A DNA stretch of 12,580 nucleotides from an uncultured Bacteroidales bacterium (GTDB lineage: Bacteria; Bacteroidota; Bacteroidia; Bacteroidales; Paludibacteraceae): positions 1 to 12,580 of the forward strand of contig CALGHE010000112.1 of assembly GCA_937915765.1 (NCBI GenBank), in the 5' to 3' direction. The position numbers and the translations under genes were made by a program. Below the pieces are notes generated by a model. That model worked only from the letters and a program-made list of their open reading frames with translations. It did no database searches and was not told the origin of the DNA. Of this stretch, positions 7,426-12,580 are shown one piece after another (positions within the stretch are counted from its first letter, which is position 1; each line of letters opens with the position of its first letter).

Positions 7426-7635
7426 TTAATAATTCTTATCACCAAACAACTCGTTCTTGTCTCTGCCCAAGATTTCAGCAATACACTTTTTCTCCAGCGG
7501 AGCAAAACCGTTGTTTCTTAGCTTGTGATAAAATGCCGTGTAAGAGATTCCGCTCTCAAACAAGAACTTGTCTCTCAAAACTCTTTTTTCCCTGTCGCTA
7601 AGCTCCCCGTACTTTACTTTGAAAACATTTTCCAT
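7426..7635 (-). CDS. Small HTH-like protein, possible DNA-binding regulator
   Basis: 69 residues, acidic and basic mixed, with no signal peptide or membrane segment. Residues about 14-64 (from SDREKRVLRDKF through ISYTAFYHKLRN to AEILGRDKNELF) have the spacing of a small all-helical domain. The stretch SGISYTAFYHKLRNNG looks like the turn and recognition helix of a helix-turn-helix, but I cannot name a family. Support for it being a real gene: a near-perfect promoter 36 bp upstream of its ATG, a terminator 45 bp after its stop, and a charged soluble composition. It is divergent from the 105-residue HTH gene, an arrangement typical of mutually controlling regulators, but that link is inferred only from position. 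Confidence 0.68.
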   Translation of the reverse strand: MENVFKVKYGELSDREKRVLRDKFLFESGISYTAFYHKLRNNGFAPLEKKCIAEILGRDKNELFGDKNY

Positions 7636-7670
7636 TTTGACATTCCAATTATCTTACTATATTTATCAGG

Positions 7671-7701
7671 CAAAGTTATAACTAATTTAAAACAAAACAA
7701 A
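7671..7701 (-). promoter_or_regulatory. Bacteroidota-type promoter of the 69-residue gene
   Basis: On the minus strand TTTG (7701-7698), 19 bp, then TAACTTTG (7678-7671) is a full match to the -33/-7 consensus. Transcription is predicted to start near 7664, about 29 nt before the ATG at 7635. It lies inside the 113-bp gap shared with the divergent plus-strand gene, for which I see no equally good promoter. Confidence 0.78.
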
Positions 7702-7748
7702 TAACAGAAATATCTATTTATACATTTTTTATTAATTTATAGTATTAT

Positions 7749-8066
7749 ATGTTGAATTTTCAAAAGATTGAAAAGCTGCTTTTAGAAAATAAGGTTCCAA
7801 AGACCGAATTTGCCGCCAAAATCGGCGTTTCTGAGCAATGGCTGCATAAGGTGCTGCATGGCGAGATTAAAAATCCCGGCGTCGACAAGATGGAACTTAT
7901 CGCCGATTTTTTCGAACTCCCCATCGACTACTTTTTCGACCGATTCTCGTCCGGCCTTGTGGAAGAGGAGTTTGTGCCTTACAACAAAGCAAAAATCCAA
8001 TATCTTGAAAATATTATAGAAGAGAAAGAGAGAACTATTAGAATATTGTCTAAAAAGATGCGGTAA
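7749..8066 (+). CDS. XRE-like helix-turn-helix transcriptional regulator with C-terminal coiled coil
   Basis: 105 residues from the ATG at 7749. Residues about 5-65 form a Cro/C1-type five-helix domain: KTEFAAKIGVSEQWLHKVLHGE (18-39) is the helix-turn-helix with recognition helix SEQWLHKVL, and MELIADFFELPIDYFF (48-63) is the usual last helices. Residues about 80-105 (YLENIIEEKERTIRIL) look like a short coiled coil, probably for dimerisation. This shape is common in Bacteroidota regulators from both chromosomal loci and integrated elements. It is divergent from the 69-residue HTH-like gene and convergent with the AraC-family gene. The target is unknown; it may act on the shared 7636-7748 region. 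It need not belong to a prophage, as no phage or integrase genes lie nearby. Confidence 0.86.
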   Translation: MLNFQKIEKLLLENKVPKTEFAAKIGVSEQWLHKVLHGEIKNPGVDKMELIADFFELPIDYFFDRFSSGLVEEEFVPYNKAKIQYLENIIEEKERTIRILSKKMR

Positions 8067-8135
8067 GCACTGGATTTCAGGAAAATCAGGTCGAGATGAT
8101 TTTGAATAGCCAAACGAAGGAGCCATGCTTCTACA

Positions 8136-8254
8136 GGCAATTTCTTTAAGGCAACCTCGTATAAATTAGGTCAAGACGGTTTGCAGCCGAAACAAGTTCC
8201 GGACACACAAACCCAAAAAACGTAATTTGTATAAGTTGCCTAAAGAAACACGCC
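8136..8254. repeat. Concentric imperfect palindrome between convergent genes (possible MITE, terminator or structured RNA)
   Basis: Five pairs of arms share one centre near 8195: GGC/GCC (8136-8138, 8252-8254); TTTCTTTAAGGCAAC with GTTGCCTAAAGAAA (8141-8155, 8235-8248, one bulge); TATAAATTA with TAATTTGTATA (8160-8168, 8223-8233, bulged); GGTTTG/CAAACC (8178-8183, 8208-8213); and the core CCGAAACAAGTTCCGG (8187-8202). The core pairs better on the minus strand, where a mismatch becomes a G-T wobble. Nothing in it codes for protein. It fills most of the 228-bp gap between the HTH and AraC-family genes, where it could end transcription from both sides. Its length and terminal inverted repeats also fit a MITE, but no clear target-site duplication is visible. 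Confidence 0.7.
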
Positions 8255-8294
8255 ATTCGAAAGATTAAATCTGAATGCGGAATCTGCTCCTCCA

Positions 8295-9230
8295 CTACTT
8301 GACCACTGATTTCCGATACTCCAACGGGCTCATACCGGTATGTCTCTTAAAATATTTACCAAAGAAGCTCTGATTGGAGAAATTCAATTTGTAACAAATC
8401 TCCTGAATACTAAGAAACTCGCTCCCTAAAAGCTTCTTCGCCTCAAATATCACATATTCATTTATCCAGTCACCTGCATGCCTGTTGCTGACCTCATAAA
8501 CTACAGTTGACAGATATTTCGGCGTTATGTACTCCAAATCTGCGTAGAACGTTATCTGCCTCTCTTTCGTGTAATGATTTTCCACGTTATGGATGAAATT
8601 TCTGAAAATCATCTCCTTTCTCGTCAGTTTAACATTTGCGAGACGTTCCGTCTTCACATTATCCATCTTTGGAATAAAAAAGCAAGACATTGCATAAAAC
8701 ATCGAAGTTATCATCGACTTTTTAAGTTCGTCTCTCATCTCGCAATCGTCCATAGTCTCTCTGATTAGTTTTGTGATGGTCATTATCCGACTCATCACCT
8801 TGTCGTCAAGCTCCAACATTGGATTGACAGACAAACAGTTACGCACAGAAAGGACCATTATAGTGTCACCTTTAATCCGAGAGCCGTCTGTTGGCTCGTC
8901 AGTGACTATCGAGACACATCTGAAGTCATCAGACACACTCACAATCTCAAGCACATTGTTTTTCATCACAAAAGCCGCTTTGTTGCGAGTCAGTTTATAC
9001 GTTTTAAAATTGACCTTTATCTCCGCCTCCCCATCCAGACATATTATACAAAAATATAGATGCAGACATAAAGGATACGGAGTTTTCATGGGCTTTGCCA
9101 CTCCTGCTTGTTCTGAATAATTGTCAACCAACATAAAATTGTCTAATATTTTTGCATTTGGCAAAACTTTAGACACCATACTAAAATCTAAATCATAAAC
9201 ACTGCTAACCTTGCTGTACATAAACTCCAT
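8295..9230 (-). CDS. AraC-family transcriptional regulator
   Basis: 311 residues from the ATG at 9230. The N-terminal half (about 25-160) is the likely effector-binding cupin-like domain, with strands such as LHLYFCIICLDGEAEIKVNF. The C-terminal 100 residues are a typical AraC double helix-turn-helix: the first at about 225-250 (ITFYADLEYITPKYLSTVV), the second at about 273-297 (SIQEICYKLNFSNQSFFGKYF). The family signature FKRHTGMSPLEYRK is at 294-307. An in-frame TTG at 9278 would add 16 residues, but ATG at 9230, with AAGGA just before it, is preferred; ATG at 9221 is a second choice. It is divergent from the SDR-symporter pair, the usual place for a local activator of a sugar catabolic operon, so that pair is the likely target. 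This is inference from position. Confidence 0.93.
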   Translation of the reverse strand: MEFMYSKVSSVYDLDFSMVSKVLPNAKILDNFMLVDNYSEQAGVAKPMKTPYPLCLHLYFCIICLDGEAEIKVNFKTYKLTRNKAAFVMKNNVLEIVSVSDDFRCVSIVTDEPTDGSRIKGDTIMVLSVRNCLSVNPMLELDDKVMSRIMTITKLIRETMDDCEMRDELKKSMITSMFYAMSCFFIPKMDNVKTERLANVKLTRKEMIFRNFIHNVENHYTKERQITFYADLEYITPKYLSTVVYEVSNRHAGDWINEYVIFEAKKLLGSEFLSIQEICYKLNFSNQSFFGKYFKRHTGMSPLEYRKSVVK

Positions 9231-9727
9231 TTCCTTAATATTAAACAATTCTAAATATCCCCGCCGTCTCAACTTCAAGCACCTCTTATGGTGTATAATT
9301 CCACTTTACTCTACGTTTAAACAATCTTGCTTAAGAAAAAAACGAACTCCTCAATCCTCTTTTAAAGCACGTTTTTTCAAGGGCAAGCGAAAATAAGACT
9401 TTACACAAACAAAAAAAAGAGTTTCCGACCTTTAGATAAAAAAAAAGGCTTATATTTTTAACTTTTAACTTTTTTTAAGACTTTTTGACTTTTATTCACT
9501 TTTTTTACAATAATACCGACCCTTCATATTCTTCCGCAAAACCTTATAAATTCATCTTCTTTCAAAGAAATACACTTCCGTTTATTTGGCTCCATACTTT
9601 TTGTTCTATTTATCTTATTAAAAGGAAAAACAGAACACCAATGTCAACCCCTAAAAACTCCGGCACAACATTTCACTCATCGCCTCAATCAAAAAAATGT
9701 CTCCTTTCTACGAGTTTTTTTCAGTTT
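9231..9727. other. AT-rich divergent intergenic region, no gene seen
   Basis: About 500 bp between the AraC-family regulator and the promoter of the dehydrogenase gene. It is strongly A+T-rich with many T and A runs. At 9461-9505 ACTTTT or longer recurs five times at 7-12 bp intervals, as in intrinsically bent DNA. One 84-codon frame (9485-9739, plus) is open, but its Lys-, Phe- and Ser-rich composition is what random AT-rich sequence gives. I see no RNA gene; the region probably holds the regulator's promoter and operator sites. Confidence 0.55.
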
Positions 9728-9761
9728 TTTGTTCCTTAGTCATTTTTTATCATTAAATTTG
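9728..9761 (+). promoter_or_regulatory. Bacteroidota-type promoter of the SDR-symporter unit
   Basis: TTTG (9728-9731), 22 bp, then TAAATTTG (9754-9761). The -7 element is a full TAnnTTTG match; the spacing is slightly longer than ideal, which suits a promoter needing an activator. The predicted start near 9768 gives a leader of about 43 nt. Confidence 0.6.
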
Positions 9762-9810
9762 TAGCCGTTGCAGGTTTTTCTGCTTCTTTAATCTTAAAAC
9801 TATTTAAAGT

Positions 9811-10569
9811 ATGGTAAATGTTAGTGGAAAATGGGCTCTGATTACGGGAGCCAGCCGCGGGGTCGGCAGACAGATTGCCTTTTATTTGGCAGACAGAGGT
9901 TGCAACCTTATTCTTCACAGCCGCTCTTTGGCGCACACGGAGGGGTTGCAGTCGGAACTTTCCGCAAAAGGAATCAAGACTGTTGTGGTTGAGACTGAAT
10001 TGTCCAAAGCGGACCAAGTGCAGGCTATGCTGAAAAAAATTGACGAACTTGTTCCGACGGTTGACTTTGTCTTTAACAATGCGGCAATTATGACCAAATA
10101 CTACACAGAGTTTTGGGAAGTGCCGATGGAAGATTACCGCATGAGTTTCGAAACTAACGTGATTGCAGTTGTTCAGATTTGCACTCACTTCGCTCAGAAG
10201 ATGATTAAGAACGGATTCGGACGCATTGTCTGCACAACAAGCGGAATCCGCAAAGAGCCGGAGCTTGCCGCTTATTCTGCAAGCAAAGCCGCTCTCACTA
10301 AATATGTTCAGGACCTTGCTCCTAAGTTCGAAGGCACCGGCGTGACCATCAACCTGCTTGATCCGGGATGGCTGCGCACTGACCTTGGCGGCCCTAAAGC
10401 TCCTAACGCAGTGGAAAGCGTTGTGCCGGGCGCTGTGGTGCCTGCCTTGCTGGACAACGGCATCAGCGGCTGCTGGTTCTGCGCTCAGGACTACGTGGGG
10501 CTTTCCGCCGAAGAGGCTACAGAAAAGGCTTCTAAGGTGAAGAACGACCTGCTTTGCGTGCCGGAATAA
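9811..10569 (+). CDS. Short-chain dehydrogenase/reductase (classical SDR)
   Basis: 252 residues, the usual length of classical SDRs. It has a Rossmann fold with the cofactor motif TGASRGVG (12-19), NNAA (89-92), the structural Asn of the catalytic tetrad in ETNV (N116), catalytic S144, and YSASK with Y155 and K159. After the active site, DPGWLRTDL (184-192) is the usual PG loop. Serine and Arg around S36-R38 (HSRS) after the second strand hint at NADP preference, but this is weak. It should be a soluble cytoplasmic NAD(P)-dependent oxidoreductase; the substrate is not visible. It is followed after 96 bp by a GPH sugar symporter on the same strand and lies divergent from an AraC-family regulator, so a sugar, polyol or sugar acid is the likely substrate. 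A FabG-type reductase is the main alternative, but no fatty-acid genes are near. Confidence 0.92.
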   Translation: MVNVSGKWALITGASRGVGRQIAFYLADRGCNLILHSRSLAHTEGLQSELSAKGIKTVVVETELSKADQVQAMLKKIDELVPTVDFVFNNAAIMTKYYTEFWEVPMEDYRMSFETNVIAVVQICTHFAQKMIKNGFGRIVCTTSGIRKEPELAAYSASKAALTKYVQDLAPKFEGTGVTINLLDPGWLRTDLGGPKAPNAVESVVPGAVVPALLDNGISGCWFCAQDYVGLSAEEATEKASKVKNDLLCVPE

Positions 10570-10605
10570 AGATTCTTGAGCAAGACATGAGAATATGAAA
10601 TATTT

Positions 10606-10638
10606 TGTAGAGACGCATCTATCAAATGCGTCTCTATA
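10606..10638. repeat. Perfect palindromic hairpin between the SDR and symporter genes
   Basis: TAGAGACGCAT (10608-10618) and ATGCGTCTCTA (10626-10636) form a perfect 11-bp stem with loop CTATCAA; flanking bases extend it to 13 bp with one wobble. No T run follows on either strand, so it is not a standard terminator. It could slow transcription or shape the mRNA between the two genes. Palindromes beginning GTAGAGACGC are, to my recollection, repeated in intergenic DNA of some bacteria including Bacteroidota; other copies would have to be sought in the genome. Confidence 0.75.
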
Positions 10639-10665
10639 TGCTTAAAACAATTAAATAGATAACAG

Positions 10666-12273
10666 ATGCTTAACAACAAAGTTCCTTTTTACGAAAAAGT
10701 TGCGTACGCGCTCGGAGACGCCTCCGCCAACATCGCTTGGCGCGCCCAGACCATGTTTCTGATGATTTTCTACACCGACGTGTTCGGCATCACTCCTGCC
10801 ACAGCAGCGTTGCTTTTTGCCTCCATCCGATTTAGCGACGGAGTGAGCGATGTTGCCATGGGTATAATCGGAGACAGAACAAAATCTAAATACGGGAAGT
10901 TCAGACCGTGGATTCTATGGACCGCTATTCCGCTTGCTGTAATCCTTTCGTTGATGTTCACAACTCCAGACTGGTCCATGGAGTGGAAGGTAGCTTACGC
11001 TTTTGTCACCTTCCTGCTGTTCACACTAATTTACACTGCAAACAATATACCTTACGGCGCGCTTCTGGCGGTTATGTCGCCCGACGAAAAGGAACGCACA
11101 AGCATAGGCTCATTCAGAATGGTCGGGGCTTTTACCGGCGGTTTGATTGTGCAGAGTTCGCTTCTGTTCCTGATTGCTTATTTCGGCGACGTGAATCCTA
11201 ATGTTAACCTGACACAAACAGGAGACAGCAAATATGTTGTGGAAATTTCTGTTCCGAAAGATTTCTCAAAAGTCTGCGTGCAAACAGAAAACAAAGTAGC
11301 AACATTAGTGCTGAACAATGCGGCTCCGTCTGACTCTGTAATGAGCATTCCGTCTAACAGCAAAAGTTTGGCAATGACCGCCAATCAGATATATTCTTTC
11401 ACCGTAGAAGGCGAAAAGGACCTGACTACAGACAGTTTCTCTATCATCGACCAGACTCAGGGGTACAGCAAGGCGGTTTATCTGCTCTCGGTAGTTCTTG
11501 CATTGTGTCTGTTCATAACATTCAAATTCACAAAGGAACGTGTGACCCCTCCTGCCATGCAGAAAAGCAATCTGAAAGAGGAGCTGAAAGACTTGTTCAA
11601 GAACAAGCCTTGGCTCATTCTTATAGGTGTCGGTCTGGCGTTCAATATTTACAACTGCATCAAACAAGGCACTGTGCTGTACTACTTCACACACTACCTT
11701 GACAATCAGATCTTGGCGGCTGTCTACATGACCGTGCTTATGCTTGCGTCTATAGTCGGAGCGCTGATGATATCGACGCTTTGCTCTAAATTTGGCAAGA
11801 AGAACGTGTTTGTGTTCTCTCTATTCGCCACCGGGGCTGTAAACTCCCTGCTGCTGTTCTGCGACAAAGACAGTCTCTTCGCTATTTTCACAATAGGCTC
11901 TATATCTGAGCTGCTTAGCGCTATTCCGCCTACACTATTTTTCACTATGCTGGCGGACACTGCAGATTATTCCGAATACAAATTCGGACGCAGAGCCACA
12001 GGGCTTATCTATTCAGCAGGCTCCTTCGTCACGAAACTTGGCGGTGCAATAGCAGGCTTTGTTGTCGGTATTGTTTTGTCCAGCTTCGGATACAATTCTG
12101 AAATCCCTAACACTATAAAAGAGGCTGTGCCAGGCATAATAATGCTGATGAGCTGGTTTCCGGCTATAATTGCGTGCGTGGGTGGAGGTTTGATGTTCTT
12201 GTACCCTCTTACAAAAGACAAGATGGACATAATAGCAAAAGAACTTGCAGAGAAGAAAAACTGCGAAGTCTAG
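10666..12273 (+). CDS. GPH-family (MelB-like) sugar:cation symporter with extended periplasmic loop
   Basis: 535 residues with about 12 membrane segments, of the glycoside-pentoside-hexuronide:cation symporter family in the major facilitator superfamily; it takes up a sugar or glycoside with H+ or Na+ across the inner membrane. Family marks: SDGVSDVAMG (57-66), whose two Asp match the MelB cation-site positions; NIPYGALLAVMSPDEKERT (127-145); and DTADYSEYKFGRRATG (431-446). A central cytoplasmic loop (about 288-315) separates the two six-helix halves. Usual length is about 450-480; the excess is a hydrophilic, strand-rich insert at about 176-265 between helices 5 and 6, which should face the periplasm. 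It is probably co-transcribed with the SDR 96 bp upstream, as I find no promoter of its own, and a terminator follows. Substrate unknown; xyloside, glucuronide and galactoside transporters are all in this family. Confidence 0.93.
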   Translation: MLNNKVPFYEKVAYALGDASANIAWRAQTMFLMIFYTDVFGITPATAALLFASIRFSDGVSDVAMGIIGDRTKSKYGKFRPWILWTAIPLAVILSLMFTTPDWSMEWKVAYAFVTFLLFTLIYTANNIPYGALLAVMSPDEKERTSIGSFRMVGAFTGGLIVQSSLLFLIAYFGDVNPNVNLTQTGDSKYVVEISVPKDFSKVCVQTENKVATLVLNNAAPSDSVMSIPSNSKSLAMTANQIYSFTVEGEKDLTTDSFSIIDQTQGYSKAVYLLSVVLALCLFITFKFTKERVTPPAMQKSNLKEELKDLFKNKPWLILIGVGLAFNIYNCIKQGTVLYYFTHYLDNQILAAVYMTVLMLASIVGALMISTLCSKFGKKNVFVFSLFATGAVNSLLLFCDKDSLFAIFTIGSISELLSAIPPTLFFTMLADTADYSEYKFGRRATGLIYSAGSFVTKLGGAIAGFVVGIVLSSFGYNSEIPNTIKEAVPGIIMLMSWFPAIIACVGGGLMFLYPLTKDKMDIIAKELAEKKNCEV

Positions 12274-12297
12274 TTCTTCTTCAACATTGCAATATAG

Positions 12298-12335
12298 ACA
12301 AAGAGGTGCGGTTGCTTACTGTGCCTCTTTGTTTT
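12298..12335 (+). terminator. Rho-independent terminator after the symporter gene
   Basis: ACAAAGAGGTGC (12298-12309) pairs with GTGCCTCTTTGT (12321-12332), 12 bp with two wobbles next to the loop, followed by TTTT. It lies 24 bp past the symporter stop and closes the SDR-symporter unit. Confidence 0.88.
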
Positions 12336-12388
12336 AATCCAATGTCAAAATGAGCAAACATTCCGTGTTTCCCTTGTCTTTTAAGTTT

Positions 12389-12403
12389 ACTAGATTTTCT
12401 AGT
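12389..12403. repeat. Small palindrome ACTAGATTTTCTAGT upstream of the nuclease promoter
   Basis: ACTAGA and TCTAGT form a 6-bp inverted repeat around TTT, ending about 28 bp before the -33 element of the promoter at 12432-12462. The position suits an operator; there is no other evidence. Confidence 0.3.
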
Positions 12404-12431
12404 TTCACACATTGACAGAGATGGTTTTGTC

Positions 12432-12462
12432 TTTGCTTATTCAAACATTTGTGCTAACTTTG
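12432..12462 (+). promoter_or_regulatory. Bacteroidota-type promoter of the right-edge nuclease gene
   Basis: TTTG (12432-12435), 19 bp, then TAACTTTG (12455-12462) is a full match to the -33/-7 consensus with ideal spacing. The predicted start near 12469 leaves about 33 nt before the ATG at 12502. Confidence 0.8.
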
Positions 12463-12501
12463 CACCATATTAACACGACAAAACATAAAAATTGACTGAC
12501 T

Positions 12502-12580
12502 ATGTGCATACCGGGAACAGCGACAAGTCGCTACGTGAATTTCTACACGGATTTCGCCTTCAAGAAGTTTTTCGGGACGG
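12502..12580 (+). CDS. Rpn-type recombination-promoting nuclease / putative transposase, N-terminal fragment
   Basis: Only the first 26 codons lie in the window; the frame runs off the right edge. The peptide MCIPGTATSRYVNFYTDFAFKKFFG matches the characteristic start of Bacteroidota Rpn proteins (PD-(D/E)XK nuclease family transposase), where an Arg-Tyr-x-Asn segment leads to T-D-F-x-F-K-x-x-F-G. Family members are DNA endonucleases that promote RecA-independent recombination and often occur in many copies per genome. The catalytic residues lie further on and cannot be checked here. A near-perfect promoter precedes the ATG. Judged from a short stretch, so the family is likely but not certain. 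Confidence 0.72.
   Translation, partial: MCIPGTATSRYVNFYTDFAFKKFFGT

Noticed and set aside
9231..9278. TTG start adding 16 residues to the AraC-family protein
   Set aside because: The extra residues are basic and unlike the family's N-terminus, and an ATG preceded by AAGGA lies at 9230.
9485..9739. 84-codon plus-strand frame in the intergenic region
   Set aside because: It has low complexity, is rich in Lys, Ser and Phe from AT-rich DNA, has no recognisable domain, and runs into the predicted SDR promoter.

Overview
The window reads as chromosomal DNA of a member of the Bacteroidota, most likely order Bacteroidales. The signs are a BspA-type leucine-rich repeat surface protein, a monofunctional aspartate kinase followed directly by diaminopimelate decarboxylase, a lipoprotein whose lipid-anchored Cys is followed by acidic residues, and several promoters of the Bacteroidota form (TTTG, 19-22 bp, TAnnTTTG). 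The genus cannot be fixed from the sequence alone.

Layout, left to right. (1) Positions 1-1996, minus strand: a secreted LRR_5/BspA-like protein made of about 23 tandem 23-residue units. It lacks only its extreme C-terminus, which lies beyond the left edge. A hairpin terminator at 2049-2081 separates it from (2) a membrane-anchored family 2 glycosyltransferase (2205-3380, minus). (3) A terminator at 3505-3536 closes a two-gene lysine/diaminopimelate operon, lysC-lysA (6048 to 3554, minus), which has a clear promoter at 6088-6120. (4) Further upstream on the minus strand are an unrecognised lipoprotein (6436-7290) and a 69-residue HTH-like protein (7426-7635). The latter is divergent from a 105-residue HTH protein (7749-8066, plus). 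(5) Between that gene and a convergent AraC-family regulator (8295-9230, minus) lies a concentric imperfect palindrome of about 119 bp, possibly a MITE or a structured RNA. (6) After about 580 bp of AT-rich non-coding DNA comes a plus-strand pair: a short-chain dehydrogenase/reductase (9811-10569) and a GPH-family sugar:cation symporter (10666-12273). A perfect 11-bp hairpin sits between them and a rho-independent terminator follows them. (7) At the right edge, behind a near-perfect promoter, is the first part of an Rpn-type (PD-(D/E)XK) recombination-promoting nuclease gene.

How the genes work together. LysC makes aspartyl phosphate and LysA makes lysine from meso-diaminopimelate, so the operon holds the first and last steps of one pathway. 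The divergent AraC regulator, SDR and GPH symporter look like a small sugar or sugar-acid uptake and oxidation/reduction unit; the substrate is unknown. No complete mobile element, CRISPR array, rRNA or tRNA was recognised. The less ordinary features are the LRR array with variation confined to a few residues per unit, the nested palindrome at 8136-8254, a roughly 90-residue insert in the symporter, and an altered nucleotide-binding motif in LysC. I do not see evidence for a clearly new multi-gene system.
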